A DNA stretch of 64,000 nucleotides from Rossellomorea aquimaris (GCF_000935355.1 NZ_JXZC01000001.1:930001-994000), one strand, 5' to 3'; positions 33,900 to 44,765 are shown, counted from the first letter of the stretch. A program made the numbers and translations. The notes: generated by a model not told the origin, from the sequence alone.

Positions 33900-35770
33900 T
33901 ATGCCTTACCCCCTTTATCATCATCCATTAAATCTTCTTTGTGAACATGATATCCATGATCATCAATTACTGAACGGAAGAACATTGCACCTAATGTGAT
34001 AAGCATACCAATTACCAGAACAGGGATTGCCCATGCTTTATCACCATCCGGATGATACATAGCACCAAAGGCTGCGATGAATAATCCAAGAGAAATGATT
34101 ACCGGTAAGATGGAGTTATTCGGCATATGAATGTCTCCGATTGGTTCTGCTGGAGTTAAGTCTTTCTTACCTTCCATCTTTTCTAACCAGTAGGCATCCA
34201 AACCACGGATAAGTGGAGTTTGCTTAAAGTTATAGAATGGAGGTGGTGATGGAATCGCCCATTCAATCGTACGTCCATCTCCCCAAGGGTCATTAGAAAC
34301 CTTAACAGCTTTAACTTGGGTCATGATGACATTAACAAGAAGAACAATAACCGCAACTCCCATGAAGCCTGCTCCAATGGAAGAAATCAGGTTTCCTGTT
34401 TCTAATCCTTGTCCAGGCAAGAACTTCCAGATACGACGAGGCATACCCATTAAACCAAGGAAATGCTGAATAAAGAATGTTAAGTGGAATCCGATAAAGA
34501 ATAACCAGAAAGTGATTTTCCCTAAGAATTCATTTAACATTGTCCCGAACATTTTTGGCCAGTAATAGTGAGTACCTGCCAACAGGGCAAATACTACCCC
34601 ACCTACGATAACGTAGTGGAAATGGGCAACAACGAAATACGTATCATGGAACTGATAGTCAGCTGTTGCAGCTGCATTCATGATTCCAGTAACCCCACCT
34701 GCCACGAAAGTAGGGATAAACGCTACTGCGTAGAGCATTGGAGTCGTGAAGCTGATACTTCCTCCCCACATCGTAAGGAGCCAGTTAAAGATCTTAATTC
34801 CTGTTGGAACGGCAATGGCCATTGTCGCAACAGCGAAGATTGCATTTGCGATTGGACCAAGACCTACTGTAAACATATGGTGAGCCCAAACCATGAATCC
34901 TAAGAAACCGATAAGCACGGTCGCAAATACCATGGATGAGTAACCGAATAGACGTTTTCTAGAGAAGTGCGGAATGATCTCAGAGAAAATTCCGAAAGCA
35001 GGTAATACAAGGATGTATACCTCAGGGTGCCCAAAAATCCAGAAGAAATGCTCCCAGATAATGGTGTTACCGCCATTCGCTACATCAAAGAAATTCGAAC
35101 CGAACATACGATCAAATAACATTAAGAATAATCCTACCGTTAATGCAGGAAACGCGAATAAAATAAGTGCAGAGGTAACAAATACTGTCCAGGTAAATAG
35201 CGGCATACGCATGTATGTCATACCTGGAGCACGCATATTAATGATGGTTACAAGGAAGTTGATCCCACCAATCAGTGTTCCTGCACCTGAAATCTGTAAA
35301 CCTAGTACATAGAAATCAATACCATGTCCTTTAGATGCCATTGAAAGTGAAGCATATGACGTCCACCCTGCATCTGGTGCTCCCCCTAAAAACCATGAGA
35401 GGTTAAGGAAAACCCCACCTGCGAAGAATAACCAAAAGCCTAATGAATTCAGGAATGGAAATGCAACGTCACGAGCACCGATTTGTAATGGTACAACCGC
35501 ATTCATGAATGCGAAAATCAGCGGCATGGCCGCTAAGAAAATCATCGTTGTACCGTGCATTGTTAAAACTTCGTTGTATAAGCCTGCACTAACAAAGTCA
35601 TTGTTAGGAACAGCCAGCTGTATACGAATGATAAGAGCTTCCAATCCACCGAGCAGGAAGAAGAATCCTCCGGCCATAAGGTAAAGGATGGCGATCTTTT
35701 TGTGGTCTACTGTTGTTAAGTAATCCCAAAGAGTCGCGCCGAAGCCTTTTTTCTGTGCATAGCTACTCAC
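33899..35770 (-). CDS. ctaD: Cytochrome c oxidase subunit I (CtaD)
   Basis: Catalytic heme-copper subunit, 623 residues with about fourteen membrane segments. Heme and CuB ligands are in clear motifs: the low-spin heme His in TMHGTTMIF (about residue 70), CuB and cross-linked Tyr in WIFGHPEVYILVLP (about 246), the HH pair in VWAHHMFTVG (about 295), and the heme ligands in DTYFVVAHFHYVIVGG (about 378-384). Extended C-terminus as usual for Bacillus caa3. Reduces oxygen to water with proton pumping. Confidence 0.98.
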   Translation of the reverse strand: MSSYAQKKGFGATLWDYLTTVDHKKIAILYLMAGGFFFLLGGLEALIIRIQLAVPNNDFVSAGLYNEVLTMHGTTMIFLAAMPLIFAFMNAVVPLQIGARDVAFPFLNSLGFWLFFAGGVFLNLSWFLGGAPDAGWTSYASLSMASKGHGIDFYVLGLQISGAGTLIGGINFLVTIINMRAPGMTYMRMPLFTWTVFVTSALILFAFPALTVGLFLMLFDRMFGSNFFDVANGGNTIIWEHFFWIFGHPEVYILVLPAFGIFSEIIPHFSRKRLFGYSSMVFATVLIGFLGFMVWAHHMFTVGLGPIANAIFAVATMAIAVPTGIKIFNWLLTMWGGSISFTTPMLYAVAFIPTFVAGGVTGIMNAAATADYQFHDTYFVVAHFHYVIVGGVVFALLAGTHYYWPKMFGTMLNEFLGKITFWLFFIGFHLTFFIQHFLGLMGMPRRIWKFLPGQGLETGNLISSIGAGFMGVAVIVLLVNVIMTQVKAVKVSNDPWGDGRTIEWAIPSPPPFYNFKQTPLIRGLDAYWLEKMEGKKDLTPAEPIGDIHMPNNSILPVIISLGLFIAAFGAMYHPDGDKAWAIPVLVIGMLITLGAMFFRSVIDDHGYHVHKEDLMDDDKGGKA

Positions 35771-35799
35771 GATTAAACCTCCCTTTAACTAATCCCCAA

Positions 35800-36876
35800 T
35801 TAATCTTGAACTTTTAACCCCATTAAATATTCTGCAAGGGCATCAAGTTCGTCTTCCTTCAGGTTACCGTATGTACCTGTCATTTTATTTCCTGGCTTGT
35901 ACTGCTCAGGGTCAACTAACCAATTTTTCAATTCTTCTTCATTGTGATCTAAAATACCTGCGATTCTGGTACGCTCACCAAAGTTTGCTAAGTTCGGAGC
36001 AAGACGAGCTGATTCCGGACGTCCATCCTGAGGTGATACTGCGTGACAGCTTAAGCATTTTTGGTTGAAGATTTCTTGTCCTTGTTGAGCTAAATCAGAA
36101 GTCGGTTTAGGTTCTCCTGCATTTTGCATATCTTCTACCCATGCCGTAAACTCGTCCTTAGGAAGCGCTTTTACTTTAAAGTCCATTAAAGCATGAGAAG
36201 GTCCACAGAGCTCAGCACATTTTCCGTAGAATAACCCACCTGCTTCTTCAGACTTTTCTCCATCAAACTCAAGGAAAAATGTGTTTACGTTATCGACGTT
36301 AGTATCAATCTTTCCTCCGGCAGCTGGAATCCAGAAGGAGTGCTTAACGTCAGAAGCTGTGACATTGAAATAAACCTTTTGATCAGTTGGCACAACTAAA
36401 TCCTGGGAAGTGATGATTTTTTGATCCTCATATTCGAATTCCCACCAGTAAAGGTTAGCGCGAACGTTTACAACTAGTGCTTCGCGATTCCCGTCTGCGT
36501 CTTTCTTATCCATAGCTTTAGTATCAGCTAATTCAAATGTAGACGTAACGGTCGGAACAGCCAGGATAAGAAGAAGGATGATCGGAATAACTGTCCACAC
36601 AATTTCAAGTGTGTGACTTCCTTCAACTTGTTTGGGAATAGTAGTATCTCCTTTTTTTCTACGGAAACGAATAATCGCAACCATATAGACGATTACTACT
36701 ACAATGATTACTAATACCATTATTAATGTAGACAGTATCATTAAATCATATTGTGTCTGTGCTACTTCACCAGCTGGCTGTAAAGTGGAGAGAAATGGCT
36801 CTCCACAACCAGAAAGAACTAGCGCTAACATTGCTACAATTGAGAATAAGCGCCACTTAGATAGCCTTGCTTTCAT
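35800..36876 (-). CDS. ctaC: Cytochrome c oxidase subunit II with fused cytochrome c (CtaC)
   Basis: 358 residues. Lipobox LVLSGC near residue 24 followed by two membrane helices, the CuA domain (ligands in the CAELCGPSHALMDF segment, about residue 215, and the earlier HSFWIP His), and a C-terminal cytochrome c domain with the heme motif CLSCH (about residue 271) and axial Met near the end (KMTG). The fused cytochrome c defines a caa3 oxidase. The nearest AGAGGGG site is 13 bases from the ATG, a long spacing. Confidence 0.97.
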   Translation of the reverse strand: MKARLSKWRLFSIVAMLALVLSGCGEPFLSTLQPAGEVAQTQYDLMILSTLIMVLVIIVVVIVYMVAIIRFRRKKGDTTIPKQVEGSHTLEIVWTVIPIILLLILAVPTVTSTFELADTKAMDKKDADGNREALVVNVRANLYWWEFEYEDQKIITSQDLVVPTDQKVYFNVTASDVKHSFWIPAAGGKIDTNVDNVNTFFLEFDGEKSEEAGGLFYGKCAELCGPSHALMDFKVKALPKDEFTAWVEDMQNAGEPKPTSDLAQQGQEIFNQKCLSCHAVSPQDGRPESARLAPNLANFGERTRIAGILDHNEEELKNWLVDPEQYKPGNKMTGTYGNLKEDELDALAEYLMGLKVQD

Positions 36877-36979
36877 AGCTTAATCAAACCCCTCTTTCGT
36901 GTAATATACTTTTGAATAAAACAAGGACTCATAAAAAATATCTATTTGGATTTCTTATCAGAAAGAATTCCCACTAATC

Positions 36980-37891
36980 TTAAATTACGGTAACGATTAC
37001 CATCGCTACGAACAAGATAGTTAAATAATTGAGTGAATAGACAAACATAAGTTTCGACCACTTAATATCATCTTTCATTTTGTAACCGGCTAAGCCCAGT
37101 GCAAGCCATCCAATATTAAAGGCTGTTGCAAGAATAAAGAAAAACATTCCTAAATCCAACAAGAAGAATGGCAGGGGCAGTAATGCTGCAACCCATGCAA
37201 CGATATGGTGCTTTGTTGTAGCAAATCCCTTTACTACTGGAAGCATCGGTATATTCGCTGCTCTGTATTCTTCCACTCTCTTCATCGCTAAAGCGTAGAA
37301 ATGAGGGGGCTGCCAGATAAACATCATTAGGAACAGAACCCATGCGATGATATCCAGATTTGCATCTACAGCCGACCAACCAATTAGTGGCGGGACCGCA
37401 CCTGAGATACTGCCTACAATCGTATTGCTTACATATTTCCTCTTAGACCACATTGTATATAATACAACATAACTAAAAACCCCAATGATTCCTATCACAC
37501 CTGCAGTGACGGTAGTCATAAATAACATTATAATTCCCACTGCAATCATAATTAATCCCAGAGACAACGCTTTAGGAGCATTGATCTTACCTGTTACGGT
37601 AGGGCGTCCCTTCGTACGTTCCATCAGAGGATCGATGTCTCGATCATACACATTATTTATGGAGCAGGAACCCGCAATAATAAGGGAAGAACCTATCAAC
37701 GTCAGGAACATTGTATCAAGAGAATTTAGAAAGTGTGTATTCGTAAAGTAAAACGCTAACCACATACCTGTAAAGGTTGTAATTAAGTTTGAATTAACGA
37801 TACCAATTTTGATTAATGCTAAGAAATCCTTCCAAGCAGTTGAGGTTGTCAAATCTGCTTCTTGAGCGTTAGTCATCATTCGACTAGACAT
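36980..37891 (-). CDS. ctaB: Protoheme IX farnesyltransferase (heme O synthase)
   Basis: UbiA-family prenyltransferase of 303 residues with eight or nine membrane segments. It adds a farnesyl group to heme B to make heme O. The Asp-rich motifs are NNVYDRDIDPLMERTKGRP (about residues 83-101) and the second loop KRVEEYRAANIPMLPVVKG. I use the ATG at 37891 behind AGGAGGAAGAGT; the longer frame has no such site. Upstream of ctaC in the same direction and divergent from ctaA. Confidence 0.96.
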   Translation of the reverse strand: MSSRMMTNAQEADLTTSTAWKDFLALIKIGIVNSNLITTFTGMWLAFYFTNTHFLNSLDTMFLTLIGSSLIIAGSCSINNVYDRDIDPLMERTKGRPTVTGKINAPKALSLGLIMIAVGIIMLFMTTVTAGVIGIIGVFSYVVLYTMWSKRKYVSNTIVGSISGAVPPLIGWSAVDANLDIIAWVLFLMMFIWQPPHFYALAMKRVEEYRAANIPMLPVVKGFATTKHHIVAWVAALLPLPFFLLDLGMFFFILATAFNIGWLALGLAGYKMKDDIKWSKLMFVYSLNYLTILFVAMVIVTVI

Positions 37892-38382
37892 ACTCTTCCT
37901 CCTCTCTATAAAAAGCAAGAGGCAAATTACCACCTCTATACTATATAGGAAATGATTCTCTATTTCTATATCCATCTGCTAATTCATACACAGATAAGAA
38001 ATAGTATATATGCTATCAATATTATATTAAACCATATATTTTTTCCTTTTTGGGGAAGAATTAAACAATAATGTGAAGAAATTGTGAAGAAAGAAAATCG
38101 CAGACGTTTCTTCATATTTCTACAAACATTTTAAATCCATCATACCATAAAACGAAGCTAAGCGCTTACAGATTTTGTTTTTCTGTAAATTAGTCATTAT
38201 CTACTAATACCTATTCTCTTCATATAAATAATTATCATCCTCATAATGCTCATAATTCTGTAACATTTTATCGGTTGAGTTTTACTTACCTTTTATGTAT
38301 TATCGTAGGGGCATATATATTTTTCTACTATATTTATAAATTAGAAAGTGTGTAGAGTCTATTAATTAAGAAGGTGAATAGA
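37892..38382. promoter_or_regulatory. Divergent ctaB-ctaA control region
   Basis: 491 bases without a gene. Two copies of TGTGAAGAAA at 38072-38081 and 38083-38092 resemble the ResD target TTTGTGAAT, and in B. subtilis ResD activates both ctaA and ctaB. A partial cre-like palindrome, GCTAAGCGCTTACA (38157-38170; minus strand TGTAAGCGCTTAGC), matches the CcpA consensus except at its last two positions. The rest is AT-rich, with no further open frame or strong hairpin seen. Confidence 0.5.
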
Positions 38383-39303
38383 TTGCATAATAAAGGTGTC
38401 CACAAAGGATTAAAGTGGCTTGCCGTTCTCACTACTCTTGGTATGTTATTTGTTCTATTGGGAGGAGCCCTCGTTACGAAGACCGAATCTGGTATGGGCT
38501 GCGGTCGATCTTGGCCATTATGTAACGGACAATTGATTCCAAGCGACATAACGTTCGAGCTTGTTATAGAATTGGCACACCGGGTTGTCTCCGGTGGTGT
38601 AGGGTTATTAGTATTAGCATTATCGATATGGTCATGGAGAGCGATTGGATATAAGCGTGAAACAAAATTCCTTGCTGCACTCTCTTTCTTTTTCTTAGTA
38701 TTACAGGGTCTAATCGGAGCTGCTGCTGTACTCTGGGGTCAATCAGACTTCGTACTTGCGCTGCATTTCGGGATTTCCCTTATATCATTTGCTTCAGTTC
38801 TATTGTTAACACTTCTGATTTTTGAAGTCGATCAGAAATTTGATGCCAACTCATTGGTTATTAATAAACGTATGAGATTCCATACAATAGGAGTCACTTT
38901 ATATAGTTATATTGTGGTTTATACCGGTGCTTTAGTCAGGCACACGGATTCGAGCTTAGTCTGTAAAGATTGGCCGTTATGCGTTAACTCGTCCCCGGGT
39001 CTGCCCGCAAATCTCTATGAATGGATTCAAATGGGACATCGAGCGGCAGCAGGACTCATTTTCTTATGGATCGCATATATCACCTATATTGCAATTAAAG
39101 AGCACAAACATCAAAAGGTTATTTATTGGGGATGGATCATTGCATTTACGCTGGTATCCCTTCAGGTCATGTCTGGAGCACTCGTTGTGTTCACACGATT
39201 GAACCTTGGGATTGCTTTATTACACGCATTGATCATCTCTTGTTTATTCGGATTACTATGCTACTTCATTTTACTTGCTTCAAGAAGTAAACTTAAAGAA
39301 TAG
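38383..39303 (+). CDS. ctaA: Heme A synthase CtaA
   Basis: 306 residues, eight membrane segments, COX15/CtaA type 2. Oxidises the C8 methyl of heme O to give heme A. Conserved histidines are in [10 protein letters not shown] (about 61), [24 protein letters not shown] (about 190) and MGHRAAAG; cysteine pairs GCGRSWPLC and VCKDWPLC mark the extracellular loops. The start is the TTG at 38383, behind AGAAGGTG; the GTG three codons upstream is part of that site. Confidence 0.95.
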   Translation: MHNKGVHKGLKWLAVLTTLGMLFVLLGGALVTKTESGMGCGRSWPLCNGQLIPSDITFELVIELAHRVVSGGVGLLVLALSIWSWRAIGYKRETKFLAALSFFFLVLQGLIGAAAVLWGQSDFVLALHFGISLISFASVLLLTLLIFEVDQKFDANSLVINKRMRFHTIGVTLYSYIVVYTGALVRHTDSSLVCKDWPLCVNSSPGLPANLYEWIQMGHRAAAGLIFLWIAYITYIAIKEHKHQKVIYWGWIIAFTLVSLQVMSGALVVFTRLNLGIALLHALIISCLFGLLCYFILLASRSKLKE

Positions 39304-39335
39304 AAAAAGGATTCCGGATTTATCCGGAATCCTTT
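39304..39335. terminator. Bidirectional terminator between ctaA and pyc
   Basis: Perfect 15-bp stem AAAAGGATTCCGGAT with ATCCGGAATCCTTTT and a 2-base loop, T-rich on both strands, between convergent genes. Confidence 0.9.
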
Positions 39336-39338
39336 TCT

Positions 39339-42300
39339 TTATGCTTTTTGCACTTCAATTAATAGATCTCCAGGATTAATGGCATCGCCGTTTTGTACAT
39401 AAATGTCTTTCACTACCCCTGCAAACGGTGCTTGAACGGTCGTTTCCATTTTCATGGCTTCTGTGATCATTAGATGATCTCCTTTTTCAACCGTTTCACC
39501 TTTTTCTGCAATGACCTTTATAACGGTTCCTGGCATGGAAGCCCCGATATGATTTTCATTCTTCACATCAGCCTTCATCTTGGCTGCGACTGTTGATTTA
39601 ATACTCTCGTCCTTAATGACAACTTCACGGGCCTGGCCATTCAGCTCGAAATAAACAATACGGGTACCATCTGCCTGAGCCTGACCAATCGAAACAAGCT
39701 TAACAATCAGTGTTTTCCCAGTTTCAATTTCCACTTCTATTTCCTCACCCAGTCTCATCCCGAATAAGAATGTCGGGGTATCAAGAACTGAAATATCTCC
39801 AAACTGATCCATTGTTTGTGCGTATTCCATGAACACTTTCGGATATAGGGCATATCCAAGGGCATCAAAGCTCGTGACAGGTCGCTGAAGATCCTCGAAG
39901 AGCTTTTCTTTAAGGGCGGTAAAGTCAACATCATCAAGGAGCTCCCCTGGGCGAACGGTCAATGGAGTGCGCCCTTTCAGAATCACATTTTGTAAATCTT
40001 TCGGGAATCCTCCATGAGGTTGCCCAAGATACCCTTCGAATAATTCCACCACTGAGTCAGGGAAATCGATCTTTTCACCCTTCTCGATTACATCTTCTTC
40101 CGATAAATCATTCTGAACCATAAATAGCGCCATATCTCCAACGACTTTAGATGAAGGAGTAACCTTTACGATATCCCCAAAGAGATGGTTGACCCTTGCA
40201 TACATTTCTTTCACTTCTTCCCAACGATGCCCGAGTCCTACAGCTTTTGCCTGCTGCTGAAGGTTACTATACTGCCCCCCTGGCATTTCGTGCTTATACA
40301 CCTCTGAATGTGGGGACATCATGCCGCTTTCAAAGTCTGTATAATACTTTCGGATGTCTTCCCAATAGTGAGAAAGAGTTTCAAGGGAGTCAATGTTTAC
40401 ATTCGGTTCTCTTTCGGTTCCTTTTAATGCGTAGAATAGCGTATTGGCACTTGGTTGAGATGTTAGTCCCGACATGGTGCTCAGTGCTGTATCGACGATA
40501 TCTACACCGGCTTCAATGGCTCTTGCGTAAGTGTATATTCCGTTACCGCTCGTGTCATGAGTGTGTAGGTGGATAGGCAGGCTAACCGTATCTTTAAGTT
40601 CCGAAATAAGGCGGTAGGCAGACTGTGGTTTTAAGAGCCCTGCCATATCTTTGATCGCTAAAATATGCGCGCCGCTTGCTTCTAACTCTTTTGCCATATC
40701 CTTGTAGTAATCAATACTGTACTTTGTCCGGGTAGGATCTTCTATGTCACCGGTATAGCAAATGGCAGCCTCTGCGATTTTTCCACTTTGCCTTACAGCA
40801 TCAATGGCTACTTCCATACCCTTGACCCAGTTTAAGCTGTCAAATATCCTGAAGACGTCTATTCCTGCAAATGCGGATTTCTCAACAAATTCTTTAATGA
40901 CATTATCAGGGTAGTTCTTATAACCAACAGCATTGGAAGCTCTCAGAAGCATTTGGAAAAGAACATTTGGAATGCGCTCTCTCATTGTTAATAATCGATT
41001 CCAAGGATCTTCCTTCAGGAAACGATAGGCTACATCAAACGTTGCACCTCCCCACATTTCAAAGGAGAACATATCGGGAAGTAAATGAGATGTAGGCTCT
41101 GCAATTTGCTTGAGGTCATTTGTTCTGACACGCGTAGCAAGTAAAGATTGATGTGCATCCCGGAAAGTGGTATCAGTCAGCAGTACTGAGTTTTGTTCCT
41201 TGACCCAATTAACCAACCCTTCGGCACCATGTTGATCTAAAATTTGCTTTGTCCCCGGTTTAAAATCTTGTTTTAAGTCAAGGACTGGAATCCTTGGCTT
41301 AGAGAATACAGGCTTTTTCTTCTTCTCGATACCCGGGAAACCATTTACGGTTACATTTCCGATATAAGTAAGCATCTTCGTACCACGGTCTTTTCTTTTC
41401 GGAAAAATAAACAATTCAGGTGTCGTATCAATAAAGGAGGTATCATATCTGCCTGTAATAAAGTTTTCATGCTTAACAACATTTTCTAAGAACGGAATAT
41501 TCGTCTTTATTCCACGTATTCTAAATTCTTGAAGATTTCTGACCATTTTTGATGCAGCTTGTTCAAAGGTTAAGGCCCACGTAGACAGTTTAACAAGAAG
41601 TGAATCATAATATGGAGTAATGACTGCTCCCTGGAAGCCGTTACCTGCATCCAATCGAACCCCGAATCCGCCTCCTGAACGATAAGCCATGATCTTCCCG
41701 GTGTCAGGCATAAAGTTATTTAATGGATCTTCTGTTGTAACACGGGATTGAATCGCAAACCCATTTGTCCGGATCTCTTCTTGAACAGGGATCCCAAGCT
41801 TACTGCTATGTAAGGCATGACCTTCTGCAATCATCAATTGAGACTGAACGATATCCACACCTGTAACCATTTCCGTGATCGTATGCTCTACTTGAACGCG
41901 AGGGTTTACCTCAATGAAATAGAATTGATCATTTGCTACCAGGAACTCAACCGTTCCGGCGTTCACATACTTTACATTATCCATCAAACGGACGGCTGCC
42001 TCACAAATATCTTCACGCAGCTGATCACTCAAAGATACGGATGGTGCGATTTCAACTACCTTTTGGTGACGTCTCTGGATGGAACAATCACGTTCATATA
42101 AGTGAACAATATTGCCGTCTTCATCCCCGAGTATCTGGACTTCAATGTGCTTAGGATTCTCCACAAATTTCTCAACATATATTTCATCATTTCCGAAAGC
42201 TGCTTTCGCTTCAGATTTGGCGCGCTCATAAGCTTCTTTTAAGCTTTCCAGGTTACGGACGATGCGCATTCCGCGTCCGCCGCCACCTAATGAAGCTTTA

Positions 42301-42779
42301 ATGATGATTGGGAAGCCATGGTCCTTACCGAAGGCAATGACCTCTTCCAAAGTATCTACGGGGCCATCTGTTCCCGGAATAACAGGGATATTGGCCAATT
42401 GAGCCTGATGTCGCGCCTTGACTTTATCCCCAAACATATTTAAGTGCTCTGAATGAGGCCCAATAAAAGTAATCCCCTCTTCTTCACAACGTCTGGCAAA
42501 ATGAATGTTTTCAGATAGGAACCCATACCCAGGATGGATGGCATCGACATCAGAGTTCTTTGCGATTCGAATGATCCCCTCTATATCTAAATAAGCATCA
42601 ATAGGTTTCTTCCCTTCACCTATTAAGTATGCCTCATCCGCTTTATAACGATGATACGCTCCCGAATCTTCCTTACTGTAAATGGCGACGGTTCTAATAC
42701 TAAGCTCCGTACAGGCACGGAACACACGGATGGCAATTTCACCGCGATTTGCTACTAGTACTTTTTTAATTTTCTTCAA
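39339..42779 (-). CDS. pyc: Pyruvate carboxylase
   Basis: Biotin enzyme of 1146 residues converting pyruvate and bicarbonate to oxaloacetate, the main anaplerotic step in Bacilli. Order: biotin carboxylase (1-460; KASLGGGGRGMRIV, EVNPRVQVEHTITEMVTG), carboxyltransferase TIM barrel (about 530-820; TDTTFRDAHQSLLATR, HLHTHDTSGNG), conserved PC linker, and a C-terminal biotinyl domain with TEAMKMET (Lys1110). Full length, no interruption. It lies downstream of ftsW, as in B. subtilis pycA. Confidence 0.98.
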   Translation of the reverse strand: MKKIKKVLVANRGEIAIRVFRACTELSIRTVAIYSKEDSGAYHRYKADEAYLIGEGKKPIDAYLDIEGIIRIAKNSDVDAIHPGYGFLSENIHFARRCEEEGITFIGPHSEHLNMFGDKVKARHQAQLANIPVIPGTDGPVDTLEEVIAFGKDHGFPIIIKASLGGGGRGMRIVRNLESLKEAYERAKSEAKAAFGNDEIYVEKFVENPKHIEVQILGDEDGNIVHLYERDCSIQRRHQKVVEIAPSVSLSDQLREDICEAAVRLMDNVKYVNAGTVEFLVANDQFYFIEVNPRVQVEHTITEMVTGVDIVQSQLMIAEGHALHSSKLGIPVQEEIRTNGFAIQSRVTTEDPLNNFMPDTGKIMAYRSGGGFGVRLDAGNGFQGAVITPYYDSLLVKLSTWALTFEQAASKMVRNLQEFRIRGIKTNIPFLENVVKHENFITGRYDTSFIDTTPELFIFPKRKDRGTKMLTYIGNVTVNGFPGIEKKKKPVFSKPRIPVLDLKQDFKPGTKQILDQHGAEGLVNWVKEQNSVLLTDTTFRDAHQSLLATRVRTNDLKQIAEPTSHLLPDMFSFEMWGGATFDVAYRFLKEDPWNRLLTMRERIPNVLFQMLLRASNAVGYKNYPDNVIKEFVEKSAFAGIDVFRIFDSLNWVKGMEVAIDAVRQSGKIAEAAICYTGDIEDPTRTKYSIDYYKDMAKELEASGAHILAIKDMAGLLKPQSAYRLISELKDTVSLPIHLHTHDTSGNGIYTYARAIEAGVDIVDTALSTMSGLTSQPSANTLFYALKGTEREPNVNIDSLETLSHYWEDIRKYYTDFESGMMSPHSEVYKHEMPGGQYSNLQQQAKAVGLGHRWEEVKEMYARVNHLFGDIVKVTPSSKVVGDMALFMVQNDLSEEDVIEKGEKIDFPDSVVELFEGYLGQPHGGFPKDLQNVILKGRTPLTVRPGELLDDVDFTALKEKLFEDLQRPVTSFDALGYALYPKVFMEYAQTMDQFGDISVLDTPTFLFGMRLGEEIEVEIETGKTLIVKLVSIGQAQADGTRIVYFELNGQAREVVIKDESIKSTVAAKMKADVKNENHIGASMPGTVIKVIAEKGETVEKGDHLMITEAMKMETTVQAPFAGVVKDIYVQNGDAINPGDLLIEVQKA

Positions 42780-42921
42780 TACTCTCTCTCCTTTAAGCTA
42801 TTCATGATTGAAAATCTCTATAATGCAGTCTATGAAAAAAGGACTGACCCGAAAGATAATTTAGAAGTATCTTAGGGGGCAGACCCTAGACTTAGAGTTT
42901 TAGATACTCTATCAAAGTGAC

Positions 42922-44139
42922 CTACATTTTTACACCATATATTTTTTTGCTATTATCAATATTCTCCGAAGGATAGCCATTTTCCTTCTTTGTTTTATAT
43001 TTTTCTTCATATTTTACAAACATCGACACATTTACAAGGACACCCATCGACAAAGATAGAACCAATAATGATGATCCTCCATAGCTGATGAATGGAAGTG
43101 GGACACCTGTAATCGGAATTAATCCAGATACACCGCCTAAATTAATGAAGGCCTGAATACCGATCATGCTCGATATTCCGATTGCCAGCATCGTTCCAAA
43201 TGGATCCTGACATTTAACCCCAGTATAGATCCCCCGGAGCACGATATAAGACAGACCGAGGATCACAAAGCTTACACCGAATACACCTAATTCTTCAGCG
43301 ATGATAGCCATAATGAAATCCGTTTGTGGTTCAGGCAGATAACCCAGTTTCTGAACACTTTGTCCCAATCCAAGCCCTTTTACCCCGCCGGAACCGATTG
43401 CAAGATAAGAGTTCACTAAGTGATAGCCCTCTCCCTGGGCATATTTAAACGGTGATAGATAAGCTTCAATCCGGCTAAGTCTTTCTCTTGTGAAAATGAA
43501 GCCCCTTGCCAGGTAAATGACAGGTGATAGTACGATCAGCAGCCCTACGCCTAAACCAGCCAGTTTGAAGAATGTCTTATAACTGATCCCGGAACATGAA
43601 ATGACGATTGCTCCAATGGCGAAAATGATCGCCGCCGTACCAAAGTCAGGCTCTAAAAAGACTAAAAAACATATAAAACCCAAAAATAGTAATGGCGGGG
43701 CAAGACCCTTATTAAAATCATCTATGTATGCCTGTTTCTTGGAGTACACAGAGCCAAGATAAATAATGACTGCGAGCTTGGCGAACTCCGATGGCTGAAT
43801 GGGCATGAAGCCTAAATTGATCCAGCTTTTTGCGTTGTTTACTTCATAACCGAAGATATGTACCCCGATTAATAATCCAATAATAATAAACATGAGACCT
43901 TTGATTATTTTCCCCACTTGGAAGGCTTTGTACGGAAACCACGCTGCTACGGTAAAGGCAATGAATCCAATGATGATATTGAGCATCTGCCTTTTATAGA
44001 AATGGTCACTTTCCCAACCAAACCGTTCCACAGCCATGACCATACTCGCACTATAAATCATTACCAGACCAAACAAACAAAGAAATACATATACAGCGAT
44101 TAACGAATAATCATAGGACTTTGCTATTTTTTTAATCAT
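42922..44139 (-). CDS. ftsW: FtsW/RodA/SpoVE family peptidoglycan glycosyltransferase (FtsW)
   Basis: 405 residues, ten membrane segments, SEDS family. Polymerises lipid II at the septum with a class B PBP such as the pbpB product at the left end. SEDS hallmarks: NNAKSWINLGFMPIQPSEFAKLA (about 102-124), and VSGLIPITGVPLPFISYGGSS (about 336-356). The place between ylaN and pyc is that of B. subtilis ylaO/ftsW, which separates it from SpoVE and RodA. Confidence 0.95.
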   Translation of the reverse strand: MIKKIAKSYDYSLIAVYVFLCLFGLVMIYSASMVMAVERFGWESDHFYKRQMLNIIIGFIAFTVAAWFPYKAFQVGKIIKGLMFIIIGLLIGVHIFGYEVNNAKSWINLGFMPIQPSEFAKLAVIIYLGSVYSKKQAYIDDFNKGLAPPLLFLGFICFLVFLEPDFGTAAIIFAIGAIVISCSGISYKTFFKLAGLGVGLLIVLSPVIYLARGFIFTRERLSRIEAYLSPFKYAQGEGYHLVNSYLAIGSGGVKGLGLGQSVQKLGYLPEPQTDFIMAIIAEELGVFGVSFVILGLSYIVLRGIYTGVKCQDPFGTMLAIGISSMIGIQAFINLGGVSGLIPITGVPLPFISYGGSSLLVLSLSMGVLVNVSMFVKYEEKYKTKKENGYPSENIDNSKKIYGVKM

Positions 44140-44206
44140 AACATTTCAATCCTTTTTCTCTTATATCATAGAATAGATCCCAAGCAATCAATATCCTTAA
44201 CAAAAA

Positions 44207-44240
44207 AACTCAAACAACAGATCCATGTATTGTTTGAGTT
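44207..44240 (-). terminator. Terminator after ylaN
   Basis: Perfect 11-bp stem (44207-44217 with 44230-44240), 12-base loop, seven T on the minus strand. Confidence 0.85.
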
Positions 44241-44252
44241 GTCATGACTATT

Positions 44253-44534
44253 TTACTTTTTTGTAGATGCTTCATGAAGGGCAGAAAGTTGTCTTTCTAA
44301 AGAATCAATCAGTTCTTTACCATCATGATCATCCACTAGCCCTAAACGGACTGCAAATTCTATTTCACGAGATAATCCGAACATTTGGGTATCCAATACT
44401 TCCTCATAAAGAGGACATTGGGGCATCGTTAAATTATCCATTTGTACTTTAATAAGTTGTAAAATCTTTTCTGCGTCGGCCTTTAACAGCTCATAGGCTT
44501 TTTCTCGATGATTGATTGTCATTTCTGACGCCAC
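44253..44534 (-). CDS. ylaN: YlaN family protein, iron-homeostasis Fur partner
   Basis: 93 residues, all-helical. In B. subtilis and S. aureus YlaN is needed at low iron and has been shown to act on the repressor Fur. [27 protein letters not shown] and [23 protein letters not shown] are nearly invariant in the family. I set the start at the GTG at 44534, behind GGGGGGAT, giving a protein of the family's usual length; the longer frame adds ten unconserved residues. Confidence 0.94.
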   Translation of the reverse strand: MASEMTINHREKAYELLKADAEKILQLIKVQMDNLTMPQCPLYEEVLDTQMFGLSREIEFAVRLGLVDDHDGKELIDSLERQLSALHEASTKK

Positions 44535-44765
44535 AGTGATCCCCCCATTCCGAACAAAGTGCATTCCTGTCTTAAAATTTTATCGTTAAATCAGAGAAAT
44601 TGCAAGAAAAATAAGTGTATTCGGCGGGATTCAATGACAGATTTTCGAATTATTTTTCCGGAGGGATCACCGTGAAAAATCTCTTTTATAACCGCTTTTT
44701 CCAGAACCCGCTAAACAACCAATGCTTTTGATTCATACCCGTATGCGATTGATGGGACCCTTAGG

